From: Rhea pennata
Taxonomy: Eukaryota > Chordata > Aves > Rheiformes > Rheidae
Assembly: GCF_028389875.1 (NCBI RefSeq)
Contig: NC_084668.1
Coordinates: 22,187,493-22,251,492, forward strand
DNA: 64,000 nucleotides
Reading direction: 5' to 3'
The notes under the pieces were generated by a model. It did not search any database. It had not been told where the DNA came from and was given only the letters and a program-made list of their open reading frames with translations. The position numbers were made by a program, and so were the translations under genes. The stretch's first letter is position 1. Each line of letters starts with the position of its first letter. Below, in pieces: positions 42,301 to 56,200 of this stretch.

Positions 42301-45300
42301 TAGCAACCAGTTTTAATGATCTTGGGATCTTTTTTCTTTTAGCTATAAGCCACAATCTCAGGTGGCTTCCTTCACTGGGTTCACAATCTTCCCATATTGT
42401 GTGCTCAGAATGGAGACTATAGTATACTTGATTTCTCTGCTGGCAGCCTTCTTTCCTGAAAGCAGTCATCTTCTACCTGCTGTACTGTGTGTTCAGATTA
42501 AAATGAAGGATTATTTAAACATTCCTTTTGTTTTGTTAGCAAGTTCATATTACATTTGATTAAACAGTCAGTTCAATTCCTACGTATAAACTTGATTAGC
42601 ATGGATCCTAGGTATCTGCATTTTTTTTTGAAAAAAATGGCTTTGTTTTGATTGCTGTAACCTTTTGAAAGGTGCTTTGCAGCAGAAGGCAATCTTAGAG
42701 TAAGAAATGTACCACAAAACAATACTAGGAAGGCAGCAACACTATTTTGTTTGTACCTATACTTTATTGCAAAGCTGCACGAATGATGTGTTTGAAACAC
42801 ATCTACAAAGGATGTGGCTAATTTACAAGAAGTGGCTCTGCCTTTTGCAGATGCACAGAGAGGAGGTAGAGTTTGGGATGAATAGGAAGATATTTTATCT
42901 TTTAAGCCACCACTGAGCCTTTATGAAGTGCTTATACTGTTTAATCATGTCAAACAGTAGGAATGCCTATAGAGATGTAAATTGTTCCACATGATCTTTC
43001 TGCTGCTTTCTCCCCTCCCATCTATACCACACATACTGTCTTCTCACTTTTTACTTCCATTGTTTGTGCCAGGTTGTCTGATTCTTGATGAGCTGATTGG
43101 GCTTACTAAACTGGCAGAATCTCTTTGCTAGGTTAGTTTTCTGATGGGATGGGTGAACTAACCAGACATGTAGGCACAGAGCTGGCTATCTGTACGATGC
43201 TTGGAGTTTGCTGAAATCTCTGGCATCTAGCATAAACATAGTGCAGCAAACTCTCAGTCCACCATGCCCTGATTGATGCAGTGAGTGAGCCACCAGCAAT
43301 CTGTTACACAGATTTCTTGTTAAAATGGGAAAAAGAAGTTCTCTTTGGGGATTTCTAGTATTGGGAAGAGATGTTAAGAATGATGGGCTGAAACACTGAG
43401 CGAGTTCTCATTGCTCCCCTCTACCTCTGCATGTGAAAGAGAAATAACAATAAGCAGCATTGTCTTTGTCTTATAGGATCTGTGCCTGAGCCATCCCTTC
43501 AAGCACTCCCCCATAACAAAAGTTTGGAAGACATCCAAGAAAAGACAAAGGAAACAGCAGAGAAACTTGCTGGAGCCTCCAAAAAATTAGGTGTTTTGAT
43601 GTGGACAGGTTTTCTACAAGAACAAAGACCAGACAAGTAGGGCCTCTGTGTGACCAAGGAGAAAGCAAAGAAGAGGGGTTGGCTGTAACCAGAAGACTGA
43701 TGGAGAGATGTAAATCATTCAAGAGCAGAGACTTGCTATGGTCTGGAAAAATGGAAGTTAACAGAAATATGCAAAAGCATCTGATAGAGATAATGAATCA
43801 ACAAACATAATTATCAGAAATGCCATACATCTTCAGTCATGTCCCATAGTGAAGATTGAGATAAGGATTAGAGCAATAGAAGTTCACTAACTCCTGGATA
43901 TAATGTTCTACAAATTCTGTAGAACATTTTTTTCTTTTGGAAACTTTATTTTAGCACAACTTTCTCCTGACACAACTATCTTTTTCCTTACAATGAAAAC
44001 ATAAACATAGGAGAGGCAAATTCCTCTCTAACTAAAACATAGCGTTGGTGTCAGGTTCCTACAGGATCTGAGATTGTTGTGTGGCCACCAAGAGGAAAGA
44101 CCAGATGAAAGAGGTGACTTTATTTTGTAGTAGGCTAGAACTTTAGCAACTGCACAATTGCACTTATCTTAGACAGTAAGTTAGTTAAATAAATGGAAAA
44201 CATCTGCCATATGAAGCTCTTCTTGTAAACGACTGGAGGCTGAGCAAGTATTCAGAAAGACATATCATACCTGTATTCTATATTTTTACCTTTATCTGTC
44301 TAGGGACTCATGTACTGGATGCTGGACGGTATGGACTGATCTGACCTGCCCTGGCTGCAGTTTAGACAGAATTTTAGCAGTTATACTTCTGGGATTGAGT
44401 TTCATTTCCTCCTCTCAAAATGGGAGAGGGTTGTATTTGTTTAACTTACAAATTAAGGTTTCTAAATGGGTAAAGCGTATGCCTTGTATTTATTTAATCA
44501 TATTAGAGAATCTATGTTGTAGATTCTATGCTGTATGTTGATAGCAAATCTATATTACTTTCAGAAAATCACTGAGCTGCATGAGTGAGGCACAAAAAAC
44601 CCCTGATGTTTGTTGATTTAGGGGAAAAATCAAAAATTGTCTTCGGAGAAAGACCATGTTTTCACGATCAGCTCAAATTCAGAGTGCTTTGTAAAACAAA
44701 TAAAACACAGTACCTACACTGTAGCACTTAACAGTCCTGTTTAAAGAGGAGTGAAGAGGTATTGTGCTGGAAAACGAAAACTGTGAAATTATTTTGTCAA
44801 ACTACATGTTTTATTTTAATGTTCCTTAAGTCTAGTATTAACATGTTCTAAAATACTACTAGCAAAATTAATGTACTAACTTTTTAAAATATCAAATGTA
44901 TCGTTTGTTTCTGAAGCTTAACATTAATAGTGTAGATGTTCTGGTGTTTATTATAAATGTCATTGCAGTGACTACAGTTGTATCAAGCTCTGTTTAAGTT
45001 AACCAATATATTATGAATACAGTCTTACCAAAGAGGCTGTAGCTGAAAATAATTACCATTATGACAGGTGCTGTACACAGAAGAAATTTTTGTCTGTCAT
45101 ACAAATTTCCATCATCTTGGACTAGCCAAAACAGGGCAACTTAAACAATATTATGCTGTTTTCTACAGTGACCCTTCTTCACCGCTTCTCTCCCTTCCCC
45201 TGGTATATATTTGCACATCAGCAGCTTGCTTTATATTTTGAGGATGTTGGCTGGAACAAGCCATTTTTACGACCGACCACAACATCATGGCATCATGATG

Positions 45301-48300
45301 TTTTGGGGAATATTTTCTAAATAAGAACATGGTAGTGCTGTAATAAAAATATGGGAGTACAGAGTCTGAGGCATTTGGGTAAAACGAGGTAATGATTTGT
45401 ATACAGTCCACTGAAAACACATATATTTTTAAAGGTGTTTTTAAAATTTAAAATTTTATTTTTAAGAAAGACTTATACTTCCAGAAGGACTAGATACAGG
45501 ATTTTGGACATTGAGCTGAAAATTCTTTTATCACTGTGAAAGCTTGTATTATCTGTTCTTACTGAGCCGAGCAAGCCCAGATGGTGATAATTCAGAACTT
45601 AAAGTACTAAATGAGAAACTATTTAGAAGCTGGCATATACACTCACATGTATATGCAGTGCAGGAGATGGGTTTACAGTGCACTTTAAGGCTAAAAATAG
45701 TGTGGTCCAAAAAATTGTACTGAGACTGATATGCATTGATGTATTTAATTAATTAAAAATAATACAAAACAGAAAAACAGTTGTATAATGAATAACATAG
45801 TTCAGATTTATTTAGGAGAAAGCACTAAAAGATTCTGAGGATAGCCTCTATTAAAAAGGAATGAGTTGCTATGATAGTAGATGAAATTCAGTGTTGACAT
45901 GTCATCCTAGCCTGTTGAATGAATGAAAAACTGAGTCAGCGGGTAGGTGATTGCAAGCAATCGAGTTACAACAGCTCTATCAGCCACCGGCGATCTCATT
46001 GTTTGTAATATGTCATTTGGGGGCTTCACATTGTTCTAGGATTCAATAAATTTAGGGGGAAGTAATACTAGAACTTTACTCTATTCACAGGTATGCTTTG
46101 ACCTTATGTTCCTTGTTTCAATGTTTCTGATTGTTTTACTGGAAAATGTGTAGAATGAGAAGACTGGATTTTGAGATCAGGAAATAAAATTTGAGGAATA
46201 AGTTACTTCTTTCTATAGAAGGGTCAATGGATATGGACTGCTTCTGAAGCTAGACATGGAGTAGATAGACCACCAATTTTGTTTTGTCGTAGTAACTGAT
46301 GTTTTAAGGATATGTTGGTTGTACTTTTGTAAAGTAAAACTTAATCATGAAAGAAAACTATATATTTTTTGTGGTTTTTGTTTTAACATGAAATTTTTTT
46401 TACTGTTTGCAGATCGCTTTTACCAAAACTTTTGTTCAACATTATGCTTTTATTATGAAAACACTGAAGAAAAGCCATGAATCAGACACTATGTCTAATA
46501 GAATAGTGCATATCAGTGTTCAGTTGTTCAGCAACGAAGAACTAGCACGCCAAGTAACAGAAGAATGTCAGCTGCTGGATATTATGGTCACTGTTCTATT
46601 ATATATGATGGAAAGTTGCCTTATTAAAAGCGAATTGCAAGGTAGGTTGATTTTATTTTTTCCCCCTCATAGATAATTAATAAATGGTTAATCTCTTTGT
46701 TAAATTTAGTGTCTCGTCCATCACCCCCCACCCCGAAATGCATAGGGTATAGCGATAGATGGTAGAAACTGAATCTCATGATTTTCTGGAAACATAAAAG
46801 ATCATTTTCAAGAGTCATACTGATGTTTTCTTGTGTGGTTTGTAATGTTTTCTTTTTTTTTTTGGTAGTAATCTTACCTAGTTTAGAATACTTAGTATTG
46901 TGCAGATTTGTTGGATAAAGTGCATATGTGCTAGTTGTGAAGCTCATCTAAATGAGAACTTACATAAATTGAGATTTGTATTTATTTAAGCAAAGTATTT
47001 TCAAAGTACTTCATCAGTTGTTTAAAGTACTTGAAATTGGTTTAATTTTTCTCACTTGTAATTGTTTTAATAAAGTTTAATTTAATTAAGGAAGACTGAT
47101 TTATTCCTTTACAAATGTAATCGTTTGATCAAGCTCTTGGATGACAGAATGGTGATTTGAACTTAAAGTAGTTTACACTGTTTACATTCTTCTAGAGAAG
47201 AGGGCAGTCCTGTTTCTACCTTCCTCCCTTTACCTATGCTTATCTGAAGTTTGGTGGCACAACAAATTTTGCTGACTTGTTTTTCATGCTTTCAAGTACT
47301 CCAACTGCAGACCTCAGCCCTCTTTATGCTAGTTTGAAGATGCTTTTTCTTGATAGCTAGTCTGCTGCTGCTAAATAAATACTGCCAACTTCAGCATGGA
47401 ACAGAAACTTTTCTTCCTCTGAAGTGTGCTTTGTCTATGACTCCACTTTATCTGTAGCCTAATACAGAATAACTGCACTGAAATGGAAAATCCTCAGTCC
47501 TCTAGCTACAAAGTATGGCCTCATTCAGCCACAATTCAACATGAAGAAACTTTGCCCTGTATATATTGTTTTAAAGGAGTCAAAACTGTTGTGTTCTGAC
47601 TTGGTCCAGTGCATTGTTGCACCTTTTTTTCTTAAAGGTTTGTGTAGCAAGTGACTTTTGCTAAGCTGACACCATAGTGGTGGAATTTAATTTAAAAGTG
47701 TTTTTAAAGCATCTTCAGAGCTTTGCTAGTTGCTGAATAGAGGATGGTGCTAACACAATGGTAAGATTTTATGGTGGATCGTAATTGTAGACAAATAGAA
47801 AAAGGCTAAGGCCATGGCTAGGCATCCTCTGAAGAAACTTTGTGGTAATTTAGTATTTAAGCTGGAAATAGTAAGTGAAATATCTTCAGACAGATTTGTG
47901 ATAGATTTGCAAGAGAACGTTTACCCCTAGAGCAGCTATAACATGGCATGAAGTTACCTATTTCCTTTCCCTAGCGCTAGTGATTTGTCTTGGCTGAGAC
48001 CCCATCCTAGAATCTATGTGGTGCTTCTTTGCATTTTCACATTCCTCCTCATTGCTTTATATATGTGAGTTTGGGCAAACTGTAAATTGACATAGAAAAA
48101 TTTTAGTAAAATACTTTATTTCTTCATTGCCTTATTTTGCAGTTCTACAAGCTTGCGTCTTGTGTTTTCTTTAGTTCAGAACGCTTTTTAGGGTGCTGGA
48201 AGCAGTAGTAAGAAGTCTGTTAGAAGTTTATGCTGGTAAGATAAGTTAGGAAAAAGAATTCTGTTTGTGCTGTGATGCAAACAAAAGATAGTTCATTTAG

Positions 48301-51300
48301 TATCTGAAGGAGACAAAGTTTGCTTCTCTCCAGCACATTTTATCCAGCTATCCACTGGCTGGGTTAGCAATCAGGACATGTAGCAGGAATTACATTTGCT
48401 AAGGCATGTTTAGTTTGTGTTGCTAGCAAATGTTAATTGTTATTTGGATAGCTGATCTCTGTTAAAAGTATACAGTTCGTTAAAGGTATTTGTGGATGCC
48501 AAGTGATACAATACAATGCAAATTGTATTTCTGAAACAGAGCGTTGGCCTAGGAGCTGCATGGGCATCAATTCAAAAGCATTACTTGTTCAGCTTACCTT
48601 TCTCTTGCATGTACTGTGAAGGGAGGAAGAGAATATTGGTGCAGAAAATAAAATTAGATCCCTAGAAAGATTTATTCCTGGTTCTTAAAGATTTTTTTTT
48701 CTCTCTATTAGCACTTTCCTGAACTTTTCATGAGGGAAGTATTTATACCCTAAGGAGAATGAGCCATCATCAAAACATTCTTAAAGAAAACCGCTTTCTT
48801 CCTCTGACTGACCTTACATAACCCTCACTTGCAGAGTACTCTGACGACGAGGAGTTGCTGCTGCCAGTTTAAAAAAACACTGAATCTGTCTGATCTCCGC
48901 TGGGGCAGGGGATCAGGGGCATGTAATTGTTGGTTCTTTTCCAGGTACTTTCATGGGTTCAGGCAGAGCTTGTGGAGGTTTTATCCTGTTCTTGGGTAGG
49001 CTGTGTGAGCAGGTGGGAACCAGGCAGCCGAACACCAGCCCTAGTTTTCTTTCTTCCCAGATGTACCAGATACCAGGCAAGCGGTTATAGAGTATTGGAC
49101 AGATGGCAGCAGAGAAGCTTGAAGTTGTGTAGAGCACTCTTCTAGTGCTCCAGTTGAATAGACAGAAGTCAGCTGAAGAACTTGAGTTCTATATTACCTT
49201 ATTGTAACTGGAAAGTTTCTGTTTACAGCTGCAGTTTGGGCAGCATATTTTTAGGATGAGACTTGATCCATTTCTCTGAGTGTGCCTTGTACCTGAGGAC
49301 TAAAACTTGTCAAGATCAAAGTACTATGCAATTTCAAATTCAAAAAGCTCTGTTGAAATAGCAGGCAAAACAATATGGTTTTTATCTCTTTACCAATCTG
49401 CCAACAAAAATAATACAAACTCAGAGTAAAAATAAAAAAGTATTTTCTTTGGTAGTTAAAGGGGAGAAAAAAAAAGTTGCTTACTTACAAACCCAGGCAG
49501 ATCCATTCCAGGTACATTTGTGCTGGAGTTTGGAATCTCCTAATACCAGTATCTTTTTGCTCTGGCCATACAGTGCTGCTTGTTTTTGTCATGATGCTTT
49601 CACCTGCTTAAAAGGTATCTGTAAGGGTCCCTTGTGCATTTAAACTGGACAACAGCCACCTCCAAGGCTGGTCATCAGATCTGAAGTTTTCTTTCTTCTC
49701 TTGGCTTGAGTCATGACAGCGACTGAGAGGTGGATGCAAGAAGTTATTTCGTGTAGATAATGACTCCAGGACCAATCCTGTTTCCCTACTGTTCTTTGTA
49801 GGGATCCTTCCTCATAAAAACCAACTTAAGACATTTATTTAATAGGTATAGAGGACATATCTTTGTGATTCAAAGGGAGAGGTGTTTTCTCCCCTGCTGT
49901 GATTTCTTCCCTTTTCTCTTTGGAAATCTTCTCCTGTCGTAGGCCTACGGAGATGAAATGAACCCTGTGTCTGTTCTCTATGGAATTTCATTGGGGTAGC
50001 GGCTCAAAGGGCACTGCTCTTCAAAGGCTGCGATCATCTTGTTCAAAGTGTGTGTGTCTCCTACTAGGGTGGGATTGACACTGGTGTCCACACCATGAGA
50101 AAACAACTTGAGATGCCATCAAGTAAATAAGCTTTTCTGCAGTTTCCTGTGTGCGTTGTCACAAGGTTACAATGAATCCTAACTTTTATTCTTGTGTGAT
50201 CCTAGACAAAGGTCTAAAAATTAGAACAAGGAAAAAGTTGCATTACTCTCTTTATTTTTTAATCTAGATGAAGAAAATAGTTTACATGTTGTGGTGAACT
50301 GTGGGGAAGCACTACTGAAGAATAATACTTACTGGCCCCTGGTTAGTGATTTTATAAATATACTCTCACACCAAAGCGTGGCAAAGAAATTTTTGGAAGA
50401 TCATGGTCTTTTGGTAACATGGATGAATTTTGTATCATTCTTTCAAGGTATGTGACTTTTATAGTCAGTACTAATACAAGGATCTTGAGACAGCTTTACG
50501 TTCACAGTAGCGAAATTGTTACATCCCTGTATATAAGTATGTATTTCATTAATATTCTCGTAAGCAGACATTCCTGGAAAGGACCAGTATATTCTGGAAA
50601 ACAAATTTGAAAATGATCTTCTAATGGATCTTTGCCTTGTGCAGACCAGGTGAAGAGCAATTACATAATAGTTCAGTGGGATTCACGTCACCAAAATTCT
50701 CAAGTTGTACCGATAGTGCAAATCATAACTTGTGCTAGAACTGTTCTAGTGGCAGAGCCTTAAATTTACATATGGGGTAACTTAATCTAATGAATTTATG
50801 AGTTTTTCTAAGTGTTACTGTGAAGGAACATGTTTTTATTAAAAGCAAACAAACAAAAACTTACCACAAACTGAAAAATATTTATCTAGCAAGAGATCTA
50901 GGTGTTTTCTGTCCAAAAGTTCTGACTGACTAACGTTCAAAGTAAATGGGCTGCAGTCCGTTATTAATGTCACCTGCAAAATAACTGACTGCAATTACTA
51001 GCCAAATCATCATTCTTTTCTGATCTGTTTCTGTTCAAATTTTGATGCTCACCCTTGTATTTCATCTATTATCCTACTACTAGATAAGATGCATTTAAAC
51101 ATACCTTCTGTGGGGTTTTTTTTTGTTGATAGATCTGTGACTATGTAACATAAAAGTACTACATTCTAGTTAGTCATAGTTAAATGCTTGGTTGTATAAC
51201 TCTGCTTAAATCTTTGAAGGTATGAATTTAAATAAACGTGAATTAAATGAGCATGTGGAGTTTGAATCACAGACATACTATGCTGCCTTTGCTGCTGAGC

Positions 51301-53168
51301 TAGAAGCCTGTGCACAGCCAATGTGGGGTCTTCTGTCACACTGCAAAGTTAGAGTAAGTAATATTTATCTGTCATGTTTTCAAATACAAGCAAAAAGAAA
51401 TCCTTTTAATGTTCCTCTGTGTAGTCTCAAGGAAATTCAGAAGTGGTTAAAATTATAAACCTTTTTTCCTTATCTCTAATTTTGTTTTTCTTTTGACTGC
51501 TTTTTATGTAAGGTATCATGTATAAACATTGTTTTGTTTCCTTTAAGGAATACAGTTATTTGAACAGTGATGCATTTCTTTAAGGATGTTTATAAAGGTG
51601 TTAGATACTGGTTAATAGCTTAACTTTTAGATTTGTATTCAGGAAGATTAAAATCAAGCTGAGAAGAGTTTTTGATGGGTTAACGTTTGCCGGGTTGGTT
51701 AGTGGAAGCATCCAGGTGTATCATAGCTTATTTCAGGGTTCTCAAATCTGAAATATCAGGCTGTTTTATCTTGAGGAGACTTTTTTCCTGCTGTCTTTGC
51801 CTACCAAATATATAATATTGTGATCAGTTATTATTCTGAGTGTGATGAATGTTGAGTTCATGCTCATACTGATCAAGCCAGTCAGCATTTACACACCTGC
51901 TGGCTAGCTGAAGCGCTGTTGGCTTTTTCACGTGCAGTGTGCCATAGCTGTCCTAAGAGTGTGAGGGAGGTCTGGAGCTGCTCTGTTTAGGGGGAAGGGA
52001 AGATTCATGTAGGCTACTGCTGCACTCCTGGAGGGCAGTGTACACCCCCAGCCTTGAAATATATGATTTAATCTGAAATATATTTTAGTAATAGGACATT
52101 ATGATACGTAGCATAATTATTGTAAGGATCGTTAAGAACTATTTAGTATTGTGTTATCACTGGATTTCACATTCAGTAAGTTAAACTCTAAAATAACCTT
52201 TCAGTGGATAAAAGCTTATATAAGCCAGTATTTTTCAGTTGCTTGAAAAGACATCTTTTCTGCTTTGATTTCTAATTTTCTGATAAATGGAAAATAAATG
52301 GATAAATTAAAGTAGACATTAAGAGCAGACAGAAGGGACTTAATTCTTGCCGTTGAAATGATCCTCTTTTAGAATAACAATGAAACTGTACTAATACCAT
52401 TAGCTTCCATATTATGAAGGCATAAAATGCATAGTAATGTAAAAATAACTGTATTTATTCGTAACAGTGAAACAAGGACACTTACTTAAAACTCTTTTGG
52501 TCCGTGTAATACAGCTTTTTTCTTGTTGCAGGAGACACAAGAATACACACGAAATGTTGTTAGATACTGCCTTGAAGCGCTTCAGGACTGGTTTGATGCT
52601 ATCAACTTTGTAGATGAGGTGTGTATCCTTAATGAATTTAAGCAAAATGCTGTGAAAGTCTGGTTAAACTTAAAAGGTGATACACTTTATTTTCCTCATT
52701 ACATTAAAACATCATTCTATGCACTGATCTAAAAAGAAAGAATTGCTTTGTTGAGATTAGAAAGTTTGTAGTTAATAGTCACAATATTATTTCCTACAAT
52801 CCTATATGGCTGTAGTCTAACATTTTAGATTTACTGGTGCAAGTGTAAGCTGTGAGAGTCTTAAAAGCAGAGCCACTGCAGTACTTCCATCTAGTTGAAT
52901 GGAGAGCTGAAGCAATGACAAGACAGAATAGCAATGATATGGTAGTGAGGAGGCAGCTTTGATAGCTTAGCAAAGGATACTGTCTTCAGGACAAGTTCAA
53001 GTGTCATTAACTACTAGGGACTCAGTAAGAGATTAATTGTAGCAGTCTGAACATGGGAAGGTTATGAAGCACTGGTGGTGGGGAATTAAATAATATTAGG
53101 TTAGTAGAAAGTAAGTCTGTCAAATGAGGGCATGCAAGATACTGCGCTTGGTGATGGTGACAAAGGCA

Positions 53169-53213
<45 letters not shown>

Positions 53214-56200
53214 ATATTAAAATATCTATGTTTTGTTTTCAGCCAGCTCCTAACCAAGTTACTTTTCATTTGCCACTGCATCGTTACTTTGCTATGTTTT
53301 TAAGTAAGGTAAGCAGATGCTTATAGTCACATAAAAGATGGAAATTGCCTGTTGAGTGTAACTGTTCAATAAAATGTATATTTCCTTTCCTCTGCCCAGG
53401 CTGTCAAATGCCAAGAGCTAGATCTGGATACTATCTTGCCAGATCAGGAGATGCTGATGAAACTAATGATACACCCACTTCAAATTCAGGTATGGGCAAA
53501 CTTCTCTGATGCAAATACACAGATGTACAATAAAAGATACTGCTATCTGATGCTTGTCTCTTTAACAAAAATCACTTAAATATGTATTAAGGTAGGTTAG
53601 AAGGGTGTGTGTGTCTTAACTGTGGAATATAAAAATAAGAAGTACATAATAAATAGCATATACTGAATAGTTAGGATAAACTTAGGTTTTTTTTCTAATT
53701 CCCAAAATTAAATATGGGCCATTAGTTAGGAACATAATTCTGAGAATATAATAATATTCATCATAGCACTTTCAAACAGAATAGCTAAATTTGAATACAG
53801 ACTTTTGTTCGTGGAATTGCTATTATTGGAGTGCAAACAGAGACTAAATCTCAATCTGAAAACTTGAAATCTTAAATTGAGAATGATTTCAAGAGTGGGT
53901 GTACCCTGCAGCATTTTTTATTTATAAGTTTGTATTTATTTGTTTATAAGTGATAGTGAATAATATTTATAATCACTGCTTTTATACCTGACATACTTTT
54001 AAGCTGAAAAAGGTCAAAAGAAGCCATTATTTTAACCACTGATGATCTCATGTTTGGAATATTTTTCAAGATGAAAAATGATGTATCGTTTCATTAGCTT
54101 TGATCACTTTCATCATCTGAAATACATTCTCAATAAGAAGTCACAAAGTTTTTTATCAAATCATTCAACATACTTTTTTTTATATTATGTCTGATATGCA
54201 GATACATTTCTGCCTCAAGAAATGCCATTAGTTGGTACTGGCTACATTTTTTGAAGTATTTTGTTATATATTGAGAATTGACTTGCATCCTGCACTCTTA
54301 TTTTTGAGACTGAGAATAAATATATGTATAAATATGTGTGTGTATATATACATGTGTATACACGCACAGAGTAGTACAGAGTAATATATTGGTGATCTGT
54401 TAACACTGAACCAAACAACTTAATGTCTCTGTTTGCAGACTTTTTTTTTTTTTTTTTTTTAATTGAACAGGCAAGCCTTTCTGAAATTCACAGCAACATG
54501 TGGGTGAGGAATGGCCTACAAATTAAAGGACAGGCAATGACTTACGTACAATCTCACTTTTGTAATTCCATGATTGATCCTGACATTTATCTGCTGCAAG
54601 TAAGTTATGTTTTCTGAGAATCCAAGCCAATGTTTATTTAAAAAAGAAATCCTAGTGAATACAATGAATTGATTCTCTTTCCGCAGGTCTGTGCCTCTAG
54701 ACTTGACCCAGATTATTTTATTTCATCAGTTTTTGAAAGGTAAGATCCAAAGAAGAATGCTGCTCTTCAGTATTTTGCCAACTCTTGACTAACTAATGCA
54801 ATGGGAGAGAAAAGATGCGTATACACCTTTGCATACAGTGATAAACAATTTCAGTGCTATGATTCTGCCTAGCTAAAGCTAATACATACCCCAGGGCTCT
54901 ACAGTTTAGCTATTTCATGTTCATCATTTCATTCAAGAGTAGCTTTTGAGTTATAGTTAATAGTTCAGATGTCTGTTTTCTGAGCATTTTCAGTTTTTAA
55001 AGTACTGTACATTCTCATGTGGAAACATTCAGGATATGCTAGCGTGAACAAGTGGACAAACAGAGCTGCAGTAGTGAGACTTCATAGAATCACAGAATCG
55101 GTGAGGTTGGAAGGGACCTCTGGAGATCATCTAGTCCAATCTCCCTGCTCAGGTAGGGTCACCTAGAGCATGGTAGATAGGGTTGCATCCAGGCGGCCCT
55201 TGAAGATCTCCAGAGAAGGAGACTCCACCACCTCTCTGGGCAACCTGGTCCAGTGCTCCGTCACTCTCACAGTGAAGAAATTCCTCCTCACGTTCAGGCG
55301 GAACCTCCTGCGGTTCAGTTTCTGTCCCATCACATGGGACAACTGAAAAGAGTTTGTCCCCGTCCCCATGACAACCCTCCCTTCAGGTACTTGTACACAT
55401 TGATAAGATTCCTCCTCAGTCTTCTCTCCTCCAGGCTAAACAGGCCAAGCTCTTGCAGCTGACTTCCAGAAGAAATGCTAGCTTTGCCAGATAAAATAAA
55501 TCTGTGCCTGTATATATGTGGGTATGAAAGTAGGTTAATTGATATTAGTTTTTATATGTTCGTAAGTGCCAGATGTTTTCACGTGGAGTACATATGACTA
55601 TAGCACATTCCACACAGGTAGTTAAATAAAAATCTAGCTTCAAAAATAAAAGTTTTTATATCTATTTGCGTATTACTGCATTATATGCATTTTTTTGTAT
55701 TAATTTAGGTCTGATCTGCATGGTATCCTGAGTTTATCAGTACATTTATCATTACTGTTTTAATGTTGAAGAATGATGTTTCTGACTTTAATATTTGTTA
55801 TGCAGATTTAAGGTGGTAGATCTGCTAACAATGGCATCGCAGCATCAGAATACGATTCTTGATTCGGAGCATGAAAGGTCCATGTTGGAAGGAGCCTTAA
55901 CATTTTTAGTCCTTTTATTAAGTCTTCGTTTACATTTAGGTAAGAATCACAGCTTTAGAGATATATCTATCTAAATAATACGGCTTTTAATTTATTTTCA
56001 CATTTCCAAAACATTTAATAGCTATCATAAAACTGAATAGGCAAAATTAGTAACTGAAAGCATCTAACACTTAGTCTCATCTTCACTGAAATTTTAATCA
56101 CTTATGAATTAGAAATAGAATACATAGAAATAGAGAAAAATAGCTTTAATGGAAGTAAGTGGCTAAACTGTATTTAATCACCAAATGCCACGTTAAGATT

